Numbered from the stretch's first letter, positions 40,514 through 49,994 are shown. The stretch is DNA of 64,000 nt from Bacillus pumilus (GCF_038738535.1 NZ_CP046128.1:1674001-1738000), one strand, 5' to 3'. Numbers and translations are program-made. Notes: generated by a model from the sequence alone, not told the origin.

Positions 40514-41659
40514 TCACTTGTTGCTGGTTTTCTTGATTAAGTCTACGCCATCATATGACAGGCTTTCCACACGTGCAGCATTTTGCAGGATGTAATGATC
40601 AAAAAAGGTCTTCGTATAGTCCGTCACAAGATTTCGCATCTCTACCGCCTCCCTTGTGCCTCTCAGTTGCTCATCTACGCCGGTAAACACGATGTCACAG
40701 TAATCTAAATGTGCAGCACGATCAACGGAGAAATAATAGGTTACCATGCTGTTGTTAGCGCCAATGATCGCATTCATATGATAGTTCGGTTCAGAAAACA
40801 GTAGCAAAAAGGGTTTATTGAGGTCGCTGTCGAGAAGGCCGAATGCCCCGCTATCCAAGCCAATCCCGCAGGCAAACCGGTCGTCATCCCTGCAAACAAC
40901 CGCTGCCGTAGGTCCTCCATAAGAGTGTCCGACGATGCCCATGCCGACGTCAAGCATCAGTCTGTCATGAAAGATAGAATCCAATTCTTCAGAGTTTAGT
41001 TTGTGAAGATGATCGGCTACGTACCTTACATCTTCTGCCTGTCGTTCACTATATAATGTTAACTGATTAATGATTGGCAGAGCCAGGACGTTACGGCACA
41101 TCTCAATGGCCGTTTCATCATCAGGCCGCATCTTCATCTTGCCAGCCAGCTCCATCATCTCCGGATCTTCAGAAAACGCCATAATGACATCCGAAAAATC
41201 CTTTGATACATTCAACAGCTTCCCATCTTTCCGTTTATACATTGTGCTATTCTGATGGCCGATACTGACGACAACATAACCCAGGCTTGCCAGGTCTGTA
41301 CAGATGGCTGTCCCCCATTCCGGTGAACCGCCCCCGCCGCAAACATAAAATAACACTGGATAGCGCTTTTTCTTCCCAGAAAGAGCAAGGTCGTCGTAAC
41401 AATGAGTCTTGATATCGATAGAGAAAAAATTCTTCTCTTTCAGATACTCAGTGACAAGTGGCTGCTCATGAAGCATTTCGTAGACTTCAGGAAACATGTA
41501 CGTTGATGGAGTCTTCCCTTCGCTGCTATCGGACGGATAGTACACAAACGCGGTCAATTCTCTTTTTGAGTCATCTGATGCTGTGTACTCAAAATCCATC
41601 TGGGTACGAGCGGCGGTATAGCTGCCGATTGGTTCTGGGAATGTGTCATACCTTTTCAT
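40514..41659 (-). CDS. Alpha/beta hydrolase, platelet-activating-factor acetylhydrolase-like
   Basis: A 381-residue serine hydrolase. RELTAFVYYPSD starts the domain, YPVLFYVCGGGGSPEWG is the oxyanion region, GIVGHSYGGPTAAVVCRDDD holds the nucleophile (GHSYGG), and GIGLDSGAFG provides the acid loop; His in RAAHLDYCD may complete the triad. No signal peptide. AGGGGG 9 nt upstream picks the ATG at 41659. The TetR gene upstream on the same strand (gap 108 bp) may regulate it. Substrate unknown. Confidence 0.8.
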   Translation of the reverse strand: MKRYDTFPEPIGSYTAARTQMDFEYTASDDSKRELTAFVYYPSDSSEGKTPSTYMFPEVYEMLHEQPLVTEYLKEKNFFSIDIKTHCYDDLALSGKKKRYPVLFYVCGGGGSPEWGTAICTDLASLGYVVVSIGHQNSTMYKRKDGKLLNVSKDFSDVIMAFSEDPEMMELAGKMKMRPDDETAIEMCRNVLALPIINQLTLYSERQAEDVRYVADHLHKLNSEELDSIFHDRLMLDVGMGIVGHSYGGPTAAVVCRDDDRFACGIGLDSGAFGLLDSDLNKPFLLLFSEPNYHMNAIIGANNSMVTYYFSVDRAAHLDYCDIVFTGVDEQLRGTREAVEMRNLVTDYTKTFFDHYILQNAARVESLSYDGVDLIKKTSNK

Positions 41660-41767
41660 CCTTTTGTTCCCCCTTAATAAATGAAAGTGCGAATGTGAAA
41701 TACACATGGCGATATAAGTGCTTTCAAAACTGTAAAATGGTTACATCCAATCTTCAGTTCATCATCC

Positions 41768-42427
41768 TTATTCCTTGGCTTTCTTGAGATCGCTAACAAC
41801 TTCAGCATATTTATCATCTCTAAGCAGCCCATGACCCATAAAGTCAGCAAAGTACTTGCTCATCTTATGCTGCAGGTTAGAATCCTTAATATCGAATTCC
41901 CTAAAAAACATGACTAAATTAAACTGCATAGATTCAAACATAAAAGAAATGAGGTCGTCATCAATATCAGGTCGTAGATATCCATCAACCCTCATGCGGC
42001 GTAACATGTCCTTGATTAAGGGGAATGACTCGCCCTTTAGCACATTCAAATATACTTTTAGTAAGGTGTTCTCTGGAATGTGTAAAAATGTTTCAACGAG
42101 TTTGATTTCCAGTTCATTCAATGGCTCAGTCGCAATGCCATTAGTGTTGTCAAATAAGCCAGTAAGGAAAAATTGAAAAAGAGAATCTTCATTGTTGTTA
42201 TGAAAATACGCAGCTCTTTTCTTGGTCACATGTCGTATTAAGAGACAATAAAGGTCATCTTTGTCTTCAAAATACCGATAAAAAGTTCCGGGATGCATGG
42301 ACAAACGATCCAAAACCATCTTCATCGTTATATCCTCGTAAAGATGATCAACAAAAAGATGCATAGCACGATTACATATGTCCTCACGCCTTGCTTCATT
42401 TAATCGAAAAAAAGTATTTTTTGGCAT
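41768..42427 (-). CDS. TetR-family transcriptional regulator
   Basis: A 219-residue regulator: helix-turn-helix RREDICNRAMHLFVDHLYED, then ITMKMVLDRLSMHPGTFYRY FEDKDDLY, followed by a long helical ligand domain. AAGGAG lies 6 nt before the ATG at 42427. Just upstream AATGTGAACTCATTCACACC suggests an operator (GTGAA...TTCAC). Probably controls the hydrolase gene that follows it. Confidence 0.87.
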   Translation of the reverse strand: MPKNTFFRLNEARREDICNRAMHLFVDHLYEDITMKMVLDRLSMHPGTFYRYFEDKDDLYCLLIRHVTKKRAAYFHNNNEDSLFQFFLTGLFDNTNGIATEPLNELEIKLVETFLHIPENTLLKVYLNVLKGESFPLIKDMLRRMRVDGYLRPDIDDDLISFMFESMQFNLVMFFREFDIKDSNLQHKMSKYFADFMGHGLLRDDKYAEVVSDLKKAKE

Positions 42428-42447
42428 AAATGACTCCTTTATGTAAA

Positions 42448-42467
42448 ATGTGAACTCATTCACACCA
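42448..42467. promoter_or_regulatory. Candidate operator before the TetR gene
   Basis: AATGTGAACTCATTCACACC contains GTGAA and TTCAC half sites 4 nt apart, about 25 bp before the regulator start, with TTCACAT repeated at 42481. Confidence 0.45.
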
Positions 42468-42510
42468 TATCGATAATTGATTCACATGTCAAGCTGTATT
42501 GAAATAGATA

Positions 42511-42747
42511 CCCGCTCTTTGCTCGGACGGATTTCACCCCAACGGTAGTACGATTGATCATTGTACCTTTATTCGTTCCGACTTGCGCTCTGTGGGCATT
42601 GCCAAAATCGAAGCCGTTTTCACCAATTGCGAATTCTCCTCCTGCGATATGAGAGGAATGACATTGGAGAATGCTATGTTTATCGATTGTACTTTTTATC
42701 AATGTAGATTCAATGACCGCGTTTTACAGGCAGCGAATATCAGCTAG
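42511..42747 (+). pseudogene. C-terminal remnant of a pentapeptide-repeat protein
   Basis: In the frame ending at the TAG at 42745, the plus strand reads STIDHCTFIRSDLRSVGIAK, IEAVFTNCEFSSCDMRGMTL and ENAMFIDCTFYQCRFNDRVL QAANIS. The recurring five-residue step with Phe/Leu at the centre (CTFIR, CEFSS, DMRGM, AMFID, CTFYQ, CRFND) is the right-handed beta-helix repeat. No start or ribosome site precedes it and the frame is closed by a stop at about 42505. Confidence 0.7.
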
Positions 42748-42911
42748 TTGAAATAACGTTTGAGGGAGTGGTGACACTTCGTCAACTCCAGTGAAGAAGT
42801 GAACATTCATTATATTAATAGGAAATATGTATGTTTTAAACAAAAATTGGAATTTAAGGATTACTTAACCCGAAGTGAATTGACTATCTGAATGTATTTC
42901 ATGTTGAATTG

Positions 42912-42938
42912 AAAAAGGCTGCTTTCCAGTAAGCAGCC
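42912..42938 (-). terminator. Terminator of the HSL-type esterase gene
   Basis: GGCTGCTT and AAGCAGCC (6-nt loop) followed on the minus strand by TTTTTC. The rest of 42748-43002 shows nothing. Confidence 0.85.
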
Positions 42939-43002
42939 CATTCACTAAACTTTCGACTATTTCAATCAAATCATTCTGCATCTTTTTGTGTGAACTCAAC
43001 CC

Positions 43003-43929
43003 CTAACGATTGATTACCTGAATGATTTTCTCCTGAGCATCTTGTGCCTCAGGGATTGGCATGACAACAAATACATGAAGCATTTCAGGATAAACAAGGG
43101 TTTTTATGTCAATTCCTTGTTCTGTTAGTTTTTCATCAAGCTTTATGGCATCTGGATATAACATATCATGTGTTCCAATAAAATGAGTAATCTTCCCAAG
43201 TCCTTTAAAGTCACCGTAAATGGGACTGATCAATGGGTCAGTTACATTTTTGTCAGCTGTCCAAATCTTTGCAATGACTTCCATTCCTTCAGGACCTAGA
43301 ATCGGGTCCTTTTTTGCATATTCAAACATTAGAGGATTGCTTAAGCTCATGTCAACACATGCAGATAATAAAATAATATCCTTCGGCTGCGGCAGACCTT
43401 CCTTCTTTAAAAGGTGCGCCAGACCAAGTGAGATATTCCCGCCAGCTGAATCTCCCATGATCGTCAATTGATTGGCACTTTCAACAGTTTTCAGAAGGTC
43501 TTTATATAGGTTTAGGATTTTCAGATAGGTATCCTGGCAGCTATAATGAGGCACTTTTGGGTAAATAGGAGCCACAACTTTCGCATTGAGTGATTGCGCC
43601 ATCTTATCCATGAACCACCAATGGAAATTCAAAGGCTGATTTGTCCACGCGCCGCCATGTATATATAGAATGACTTTTTGTTTTTGTGACGTTTGGTCAT
43701 TCAAAGTGAAAACTTGCATGCCTTCGAATGTCTGCTCTTTTATCTCACTAATTAACTTCACATCATCTCCAATGGCATAAGGCTTCGTATTTTCTATTCC
43801 TTTTTGATCAAGAAATTTCTTTGTGTTTTCAATACTAGAAAAACTCTCTTTATTACTTTGGGAAGCGAATAATTTTTCAAATTGAATACTTTCTTCAGAA
43901 CGTTCTCCATTAACAATTTCCACACTCAT
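43003..43929 (-). CDS. Alpha/beta hydrolase, hormone-sensitive-lipase-type esterase
   Basis: A 308-residue cytoplasmic esterase. LYIHGGAWTNQPLNFHWWF carries the HGG oxyanion motif, TIMGDSAGGNISLGLAHLL the nucleophile motif GDSAGG, FIGTHDMLYPDA the acid and MLHVFVVMP the catalytic histidine. The ribosome site is weak (AGGATG about 13 nt before the ATG). It begins 5 bp after the MerR fragment, suggesting it was once in that regulator's operon. Confidence 0.87.
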   Translation of the reverse strand: MSVEIVNGERSEESIQFEKLFASQSNKESFSSIENTKKFLDQKGIENTKPYAIGDDVKLISEIKEQTFEGMQVFTLNDQTSQKQKVILYIHGGAWTNQPLNFHWWFMDKMAQSLNAKVVAPIYPKVPHYSCQDTYLKILNLYKDLLKTVESANQLTIMGDSAGGNISLGLAHLLKKEGLPQPKDIILLSACVDMSLSNPLMFEYAKKDPILGPEGMEVIAKIWTADKNVTDPLISPIYGDFKGLGKITHFIGTHDMLYPDAIKLDEKLTEQGIDIKTLVYPEMLHVFVVMPIPEAQDAQEKIIQVINR

Positions 43930-43934
43930 TTGTT

Positions 43935-44150
43935 TTATTGTTCATCCTGATGTATCACACGAAATGATTCGAGGTAGACTTGTATTTCTTTATCAGAGGT
44001 CTTTAACAAGTTAGATAAAAGGTCTTGAATTTGACGGAAGCGTTTAATTTTCCTTTCAATTTCTTCGTGTTTGTGATGGACAATCCTTCTTAAAGTATCA
44101 GGTTCTATGTCTTGACTCAGCAGTTCCATAACTTGTATTTCCTTTATCTT
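43935..44150 (-). pseudogene. MerR-family regulator lacking its DNA-binding domain
   Basis: The minus-strand frame opens after a stop at about 44151 and reads KIKEIQVMELLSQDIEPDTL, then RRIVHHKHEEIERKIKRFRQ and a coiled coil to the end. This is the dimerisation helix of a MerR regulator; the roughly 65-residue winged helix is absent from all frames upstream. A 64-residue protein from the ATG at 44129 is possible but would not bind DNA. Adjacent to the esterase it probably once controlled. Confidence 0.65.
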
Positions 44151-44304
44151 TCATGTATCGTTCGATTGTTTAACATTTTTAAGGTTGCTGTAAGGTTCGG
44201 ATTAATACAAGTTAAGATTGAGGTTGTACAATGGGTTTGTAAGGAAGTGAGGGCTGAGTCGAATGATTCTCCCCCTTCTAAATCAATCATAGAGGTGAAA
44301 AGGT

Positions 44305-44613
44305 TTGAGAGAAAATAAAATTTTGTCTTCATTATGTTACTTCAGTATCTTTTTTGCGCCATTTTTGTTTCCGATTATCGTCTATTTCTTAGGGAAGGAC
44401 GAAGTGAAATATCATGCGAAAAAATCGCTATGGACACATTTTATTCCTTATTTGATTTTTGGCATTGGTATCCTTGGTTCAGGTTTACTTGGCATGAACG
44501 ATATCAGACATGCTGGTCCGTTCTTAATTGCAACGTATGCTGTGACATTCCTTGTGGCGATCTACTTCTTCATTTGGAACATTGTCAAAGGCATTAAAGT
44601 GTTTTCAGAATAA
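44305..44613 (+). CDS. DUF4870-type small membrane protein
   Basis: A 102-residue protein with three hydrophobic helices: YFSIFFAPFLFPIIVYFLGK, HFIPYLIFGIGILGSGLLGM and LIATYAVTFLVAIYFFIWNI. The segment VKYHAKKSLWTH between helices 1 and 2 fits the DUF4870 pattern (HAKxAL). The TTG start follows GAGGTG by 8 nt. Convergent to the two-component genes. Confidence 0.75.
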   Translation: MRENKILSSLCYFSIFFAPFLFPIIVYFLGKDEVKYHAKKSLWTHFIPYLIFGIGILGSGLLGMNDIRHAGPFLIATYAVTFLVAIYFFIWNIVKGIKVFSE

Positions 44614-44621
44614 TAGATGGG

Positions 44622-44656
44622 AAAAACGGTTCTGTGATTGATCAGAACCGTTTTTT
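44622..44656. terminator. Bidirectional terminator between the DUF4870 gene and the histidine kinase gene
   Basis: AAAACGGTTCTG pairs with CAGAACCGTTTT across a short loop, with A and T runs on both sides. Confidence 0.92.
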
Positions 44657-44667
44657 TGTATGTCCAT

Positions 44668-46071
44668 TCATGCGGGTAATTGGATATCAATCGTTGTTCC
44701 TTCCCCTATCATACTGCGTATCGTGATATCCCCGCCGTGCTTTTGGATGATATCCTTTGCAATGGCCATCCCGAGACCAGAGCCTGCATGTGTCCCTCCT
44801 GTATTCGTCCCTCTATAGTAGCGGTCAAACACTTTTTCTAGCTCTGCCTCTTCGATTCCTTTGCCATTATCTTTAATCGTGATGTGGGTATTTTCTTTTT
44901 GTTCCAGCTGTACAATGATTTTCACATCAGAATCATTGTGAACAAGGGCATTTAAAATGAGATTGGTGACCGCTCTTCGTATGAGGATCGTATCAATATT
45001 TAGCATGAGCTTGTCTACATTCGTTTGCAGCTCAATCGTCTGTTCTGCATATCTCGAATCGTTTAGGATATCAATTAACGTTTCCCGCAGCAACGGCACA
45101 ATGTTCACTAGCTCTTTATGCAGCATCACGTCGTTATTTTTCAGCCTTGTTGTTAAATTTAGATCCTCCATGACATCTTTGATGTACAGTGATTTATTCT
45201 CTACGATGCTGGCATAATGTCTGATGTCTTGATCTGAAAGAGGATAATTTGGATCTTTGATGATTTCTGCATAGCCTTGAATAGAGGATAATGGTGTTTT
45301 AATATCATGAGAAATATGACTGATCCACTCTTCCCGCATTTGCTCTAATTTGTCTTTTTCTTTTTGGCTTGAAGCGAGCTGCTCTGATAAGTGATTGACA
45401 TTGTAGAAGACATCTTTATATATTCCCTTAGTTGGCAGCTTTGTCGTATAATCTCCGTTTGCGAGCCGCTGGATTCCATGAATGGCACGGCCGAGCGGTT
45501 TGATGAGCTGCCGGCTGAATAAGTATCCAATGAATAAGGCAATGATGGCATCGATCGATAATAAAATCATCGTTCCGATATTGAATCTTGATATTAAGTC
45601 CTTCGTGTCGAACGAGAATAAATATTTTCCGATGGCAGGGTTCTTAAATCCGATAAAGTAGCTGTATTCCCTGCCCTTTCCTTTTTTTCCGCCGGCATAA
45701 ATGGTCGATAGCAATTGCTTATCTTTATATTTATGTATGTTCACGATTTCTATAGGTGTATATTTGCTCTTTATTCCTTTAGGTGCGTGTGCATGATAGA
45801 CGTCTTGTCCATTTTCGTCTAATATTTGAATCCACGCATTTTGTTGTTTTAAGGCTTGCTGTCCTTCTTTGTTCACAGTGATGCCTTGATCGGAAAAGGT
45901 TATGTATTGTTCAAATGTTCTTGTGAAGGTTTCGGGCGTATTTTCTTCGTTTTGCTGGCTGCTTGCTTGTAGTACAAGCCAGATCATGAATCCAAATAAG
46001 TTGATAAAGACCGTGATAATGGTCACGATAATGACAGAGACCATATATCTGCCTGTTAATCGCCATTTCAT
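44668..46071 (-). CDS. Sensor histidine kinase, two membrane helices
   Basis: A 467-residue membrane sensor. Helix 1 is about residues 9-34, an extracellular domain of about 130 residues follows, then helix 2 (IGTMILLSIDAIIALFIGYLF), a HAMP linker, the H-box EEWISHISHDIKTPLSSIQG and the ATPase core (NLILNALVHND, DNGKGIEEAELEKVFDRYYR, GGTHAGSGLGMAIAKDII). It starts right at the end of its response-regulator gene. The inducing signal cannot be predicted. Confidence 0.92.
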   Translation of the reverse strand: MKWRLTGRYMVSVIIVTIITVFINLFGFMIWLVLQASSQQNEENTPETFTRTFEQYITFSDQGITVNKEGQQALKQQNAWIQILDENGQDVYHAHAPKGIKSKYTPIEIVNIHKYKDKQLLSTIYAGGKKGKGREYSYFIGFKNPAIGKYLFSFDTKDLISRFNIGTMILLSIDAIIALFIGYLFSRQLIKPLGRAIHGIQRLANGDYTTKLPTKGIYKDVFYNVNHLSEQLASSQKEKDKLEQMREEWISHISHDIKTPLSSIQGYAEIIKDPNYPLSDQDIRHYASIVENKSLYIKDVMEDLNLTTRLKNNDVMLHKELVNIVPLLRETLIDILNDSRYAEQTIELQTNVDKLMLNIDTILIRRAVTNLILNALVHNDSDVKIIVQLEQKENTHITIKDNGKGIEEAELEKVFDRYYRGTNTGGTHAGSGLGMAIAKDIIQKHGGDITIRSMIGEGTTIDIQLPA

Positions 46072-46073
46072 CC

Positions 46074-46781
46074 TTACGCATCCTTTACAACAAATTTATA
46101 GCCAAGCCCTTTGACCGTCACGAGAAACTCTGGTGTAGATGGGGAATTCTCTATTTTCTCCCGAAGTCTTCGTATATGAACCATCACCGTATTATCAGAA
46201 CCGAAGAAATCTTCTCCCCAAACGGTTTGATAAAGCGTTTCTTTACTGATCACGCGATTCGGATGCTGCAAGAAATAGGTCATCAGCATAAGTTCTTTCG
46301 GTGTGAGCTCAATCACCGCTCCATTTTTCGTCAGTTCGGCTTGCTGCTCGTTTAACTCAAATGGCCCTTTTTTGATCACGGGATCAGCTTGAGAAGGCTG
46401 TAAGTATGATGAGCGTCTCAGCTGGGCTTTTACCCGGTAGGCGACTTCCTTTGGGCTGAAAGGTTTTGTAATGTAATCATCGCCGCCAATGGCAAGTCCT
46501 ACAATTTTGTCTGATTCCTCTCCCTTTGCTGATAAAAAGATAATCGGAACATGCGAGACGTCTCTGATTTGTTTGCAAATATCGTAGCCTTCACCGTCTG
46601 GCAGCATAATATCCAGTATGACGAGATCGGGATGTTCTTGATGGAATTGCGTGAGCCCATCACGGGCAGTTGAAGCTGTTATCACCCGGTCAATGCCTTC
46701 TCTTGTTAATACTGTATGGATTAATTCCAAAATTTCTTTTTCGTCATCTATAATCAATACTTTGCTTTGAAGCTTTGGCAT
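46074..46781 (-). CDS. OmpR-family response regulator
   Basis: A 235-residue DNA-binding regulator: receiver domain with acidic pocket (VLIIDDEKEI), phospho-acceptor Asp in PDLVILDIMLPDGEGYD, switch Thr/Ser (IIFLSAKGEE) and Lys (DDYITKPFSPKE), then a winged helix (IELTPKELMLMTYFLQHPNR...VMVHIRRLREKIE...VKGLGYKF). AGGAGAG 8 nt upstream sets the ATG at 46781. Cotranscribed with the kinase gene. Confidence 0.93.
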   Translation of the reverse strand: MPKLQSKVLIIDDEKEILELIHTVLTREGIDRVITASTARDGLTQFHQEHPDLVILDIMLPDGEGYDICKQIRDVSHVPIIFLSAKGEESDKIVGLAIGGDDYITKPFSPKEVAYRVKAQLRRSSYLQPSQADPVIKKGPFELNEQQAELTKNGAVIELTPKELMLMTYFLQHPNRVISKETLYQTVWGEDFFGSDNTVMVHIRRLREKIENSPSTPEFLVTVKGLGYKFVVKDA

Positions 46782-46862
46782 TATGATCACTCTCCTGAAG
46801 TCATTGTTATTATTATACCCAAAGTGTAGACATCGTGAAAAATCAACTTTCTATTTGCACAG

Positions 46863-46904
46863 AAAAAAGCCAATTTTCTTTTTTAATGAGAAAATTGGCT
46901 TTTG
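46863..46904 (-). terminator. Terminator after xynC
   Basis: AAAGCCAATTTTCT and AGAAAATTGGCTTT arms; the minus strand ends in T6. Confidence 0.9.
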
Positions 46905-46912
46905 GTGTTTTT

Positions 46913-48178
46913 TTAGCGTTTGACCACAAATGTTGTCACACTTTGAGCCGGGAGATGAGCCCAAAATTGATTACCTGATATATTTAAGTCAGTTCCAGGC
47001 TGAAGGTTGCTGTTACTACTCGTAATCCATCTTGACGCTTGTGAAGCGGTTCCATTTTGCATGACAAAGTGTTGATTGACGCCTGTATTGTTTTTATTAA
47101 TCGCTACAATGACGACCTTATTGTCCCCTTTATAGGCTGAGACGAAAACATTCGGTTCAGGGCTTTTCGTTGCATCAATTCTGACGTACCCTGGACGCAC
47201 AAACTTGGAGAAATGCGCCATGTTGTAGCCACGTTTGCTAATCATTCCATCTTCCTTCATAGGACCGTATGATCTGCGGATGTACCACCAAACATACGCC
47301 TGAAAATCACCTTCCACCATCGAATGGTGAATATGCTCTGACACCCCTAATGCCTCAGGCCAGCGGTCCGCTGAATTGTTATCACTATTCGGGTAATATA
47401 CCTCTGTCATCCACAGCTCTTTCCCCGCTCCTTTTTGTTTAAAAAGAGGATACGGAAGCTGGCTGATCTGGGTTCCATACAGATGGGCACCGAGAATGTC
47501 CATATTTCTAAGCGCCTGCGGATCGTTTAAGATAGGATCTGATATATTTTTAAGGTATTGAAAAGATTCTGGTGCAATCACGCGTGCATTAATGGAGCCG
47601 GCATTTTCTCTCATGAATCGCAGGATTTCCTGAGGCGTCCACCATGTCCATTCGTGTGCATAATCAGGCTCGTTTTGTACAGAAATGGCATAGAGGTTGA
47701 CACCATTATTTTTCATGTATGTCACAAAATCATTCAGATGCTGAGCATATGCGGCGTATTGATTGTATCTCAACCGCTTTGCAGACGCACCATTACGGTT
47801 GAAAGTCTCCACCATATGGCTTGGAGGATTCCAAGGCGAAGCGATCACTAAAGCGCCATGATCTATTGCTCTTTTGGCGGTAGCAACTTCTCTGTGCCAA
47901 TTATTTCTGTTCTCGTCTACATTAATTCGTAGAATGGAGAATCCTAATTGATTCTGCCCATTGCCAAAGGCGGTTTCCCTTTGAGGGGCGGTTAAATCAC
48001 CAATCCAAGCCGGGTGGTTCATTCCGCCAAAGCCGCGAATCACTTGTCTTTCCGCATTGACATTAATATTCGCATCACTTGCTGCTGAAACCTCAGTTAC
48101 CCCAGGCCCTATGAACATGACAGACAGCATAGTGCAGCAGACCAATAAAGTACAAATTGGTTTTTTGATTATGGACAT
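46913..48178 (-). CDS. xynC: Secreted glucuronoxylanase XynC (GH30)
   Basis: An endo-1,4-beta-xylanase that needs a methylglucuronic-acid branch on xylan. The 421 residues have a signal peptide (to about VTEVSAA), the GH30 barrel (RQVIRGFGGMNHPAWIGDLT) with acid/base Glu in AISVQNEPDYAHEW and nucleophile Glu in ELWMTEVYYPNSDN, and a side beta domain ending QSVTTFVVKR. It is nearly the same as B. subtilis XynC. The ATG at 48178 is preferred over earlier in-frame codons because of the GAGTGGG before it. Confidence 0.95.
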   Translation of the reverse strand: MSIIKKPICTLLVCCTMLSVMFIGPGVTEVSAASDANINVNAERQVIRGFGGMNHPAWIGDLTAPQRETAFGNGQNQLGFSILRINVDENRNNWHREVATAKRAIDHGALVIASPWNPPSHMVETFNRNGASAKRLRYNQYAAYAQHLNDFVTYMKNNGVNLYAISVQNEPDYAHEWTWWTPQEILRFMRENAGSINARVIAPESFQYLKNISDPILNDPQALRNMDILGAHLYGTQISQLPYPLFKQKGAGKELWMTEVYYPNSDNNSADRWPEALGVSEHIHHSMVEGDFQAYVWWYIRRSYGPMKEDGMISKRGYNMAHFSKFVRPGYVRIDATKSPEPNVFVSAYKGDNKVVIVAINKNNTGVNQHFVMQNGTASQASRWITSSNSNLQPGTDLNISGNQFWAHLPAQSVTTFVVKR

Positions 48179-48234
48179 CAAATTTTCCCACTCTCCCATC
48201 AACCAGTGATCGATGCCGCAGCATCTGATTTTGT

Positions 48235-49770
48235 TTACCTTTGAGTAAACTGCCAGGAATCAAATTGGAATAGGTTGGCACCATTTCCTTTGAAGACAAA
48301 AAATACGTTGTGCACTCCTGCTGCTCCGTTCACTGCCGTTTCTATTTCTCGCCAGTTTCCGCCTGTGGAAGGGACATTGAGTGTTCCGGCAATTTTGCCG
48401 TCTGGACTGCCAAGACGTACTTCTATTTGTCCGCCTGAAGCGGATGCTACATTGGCTTTAAAGGTTCTGGCACCGCTCGATCCGAAATCGACATTACTGA
48501 TAGCCACCCAATCACCGTTTTGAATGTTTGTGACATGCTGGTTATTGACTGGCCCACCAGGTGCTGAGGAGGAATCTGTTAAAATGCGTCCATTCCAAGC
48601 GAATGTTTCGGCTTCTACCCGCTGATAAGGGTTCAGGTTGGAAAGTTGTTTAACGCCTTCAAAATTGGCTGCGACCTCTCGAAGGGAGCCGTCAGCATTA
48701 TGGACAAGCTTATTAATGTGGGGAGATCTGTAGCCTTTCCCTGCCCCATATAAGGCAGAGCTCACCGTTTGCGTGTGATACACGACATACCACTCGTTTT
48801 TAAAATGGAACACAGCATGATGGTTGTTACCGCCGCCGCCGAAAAATGCACCCGGATTTTTCAGGAAGTGTCCTTTATACGTAAAGGGGCCCATTGGACT
48901 TGAGCTCGTCATATAACCGATCTCACCAGGTGGTTTATCTGCTGGGTGGGAGCCGCCAAAATTGATGCAATAGGAATAGTAATAGGTACCGTTATACTTA
49001 TGCATACCCGAATCTTCAAACATAAAAGGAGCATCAATGGTTGATGCGCTGCCAACCACACTAGTCATGTCAGGTCCTAGTTTCAGAACTCTCGCTGTTT
49101 TAGGATTGGCCCATTGTCCCTGCGTTGGATTTGAACCGCCTGGAACGCCTCCTCCGGCATATAGATAACCGGTTCCGTCATCATCTACAAATACGGCTGG
49201 ATCAAAAAGCCATACAACACCGGACATCCCTGGTGTATTTGGCGTGACGAGCGCTTTTCCGATAGGATCTTTCCAAGGTCCAATCGGGCTGTCTGCTGTC
49301 AAGACGCCAATCCCTCCGCCGCTGTTAGCAAAATAAAGGAAAAATTTATCCTTCCCATTGATCTTTTTCACCGCAGCGGATGGAGCCCAGGAAGCGCCTG
49401 CCCATTTGGCAATCCCTCTCCCGCCATTGGCCCCATTTGCGCCAGCTACTGGAATCGCTCCGTGATCTGTCCAGTTCACCATATCCGCCGAAGAGATGAC
49501 AAAGACCCTATTCAAATTCGCAAAAGAATTATCCTTAATCGTTCCATTGCTGTGATATTCATAGTCATCACTCGACATATAAATGTACACTCTTCCGTTA
49601 TAGGTGAGCGCAAACGGATCCGCCCCCAGGTGATGGTCTATGAGTGGATTTGCATTTCCTACTCGTTTTGCAATGGGGGTACTTGCTGCACTCGCATCAT
49701 ATACCGGTATACAGCTCAGCACCAAAGCAAGAATCAAAAAACCTACACCGCACTTCATCCTCTTCCTCAT
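48235..49770 (-). CDS. xynD: Secreted arabinoxylan arabinofuranohydrolase XynD (GH43 with CBM6)
   Basis: It removes arabinofuranosyl branches from arabinoxylan. The 511 residues comprise a signal peptide (GFLILALVLSCIPVYDASAA), a five-bladed GH43 propeller (NPLIDHHLGADPFALTYNGR with the catalytic Asp; APFMFEDSGMHKYNG with the acid Glu) and a C-terminal CBM6 (YQRVEAETFAWNGRILTD...NVFFVFKGNGANLFQFDSWQF). It precedes xynC by 56 bp, so the pair likely forms an operon acting together on decorated xylan. Confidence 0.95.
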   Translation of the reverse strand: MRKRMKCGVGFLILALVLSCIPVYDASAASTPIAKRVGNANPLIDHHLGADPFALTYNGRVYIYMSSDDYEYHSNGTIKDNSFANLNRVFVISSADMVNWTDHGAIPVAGANGANGGRGIAKWAGASWAPSAAVKKINGKDKFFLYFANSGGGIGVLTADSPIGPWKDPIGKALVTPNTPGMSGVVWLFDPAVFVDDDGTGYLYAGGGVPGGSNPTQGQWANPKTARVLKLGPDMTSVVGSASTIDAPFMFEDSGMHKYNGTYYYSYCINFGGSHPADKPPGEIGYMTSSSPMGPFTYKGHFLKNPGAFFGGGGNNHHAVFHFKNEWYVVYHTQTVSSALYGAGKGYRSPHINKLVHNADGSLREVAANFEGVKQLSNLNPYQRVEAETFAWNGRILTDSSSAPGGPVNNQHVTNIQNGDWVAISNVDFGSSGARTFKANVASASGGQIEVRLGSPDGKIAGTLNVPSTGGNWREIETAVNGAAGVHNVFFVFKGNGANLFQFDSWQFTQR

Positions 49771-49932
49771 CGTGTCATTTTCCTCCTGTTTTCATCTTCC
49801 TAATATTGGGGTTTACGCCCAATTTCAAATTATGTTGATATGAGCTGATGAAGAATGAATACAAAGGATGATTTCTAGGGAAAATCACTGCTAAAACCAT
49901 CATGAAAACCCTTACTTTTTGACTAGGAGACA

Positions 49933-49971
49933 ATAAAAAAATACAGTCCTCCACTTTGGAACTGCATTTTT
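49933..49971 (-). terminator. Terminator after the mmsA-like gene
   Basis: On the minus strand GCAGTTCC...GGACTGT forms an imperfect stem followed by a T7 run. The gap 49771-49932 shows no gene. Confidence 0.65.
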
Positions 49972-49994
49972 TCTTCTTATTCAATGAATGTAGA

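Noticed and set aside
42460..42702. Minus-strand 80-residue open frame next to the TetR gene
   Set aside because: It has no ribosome site, and the plus strand in this place encodes pentapeptide repeats, so this frame is an antisense shadow.
44144..44332. Minus-strand 62-residue open frame overlapping the DUF4870 start
   Set aside because: No ribosome site and unusual composition; the region is the space between the MerR fragment and the DUF4870 gene.
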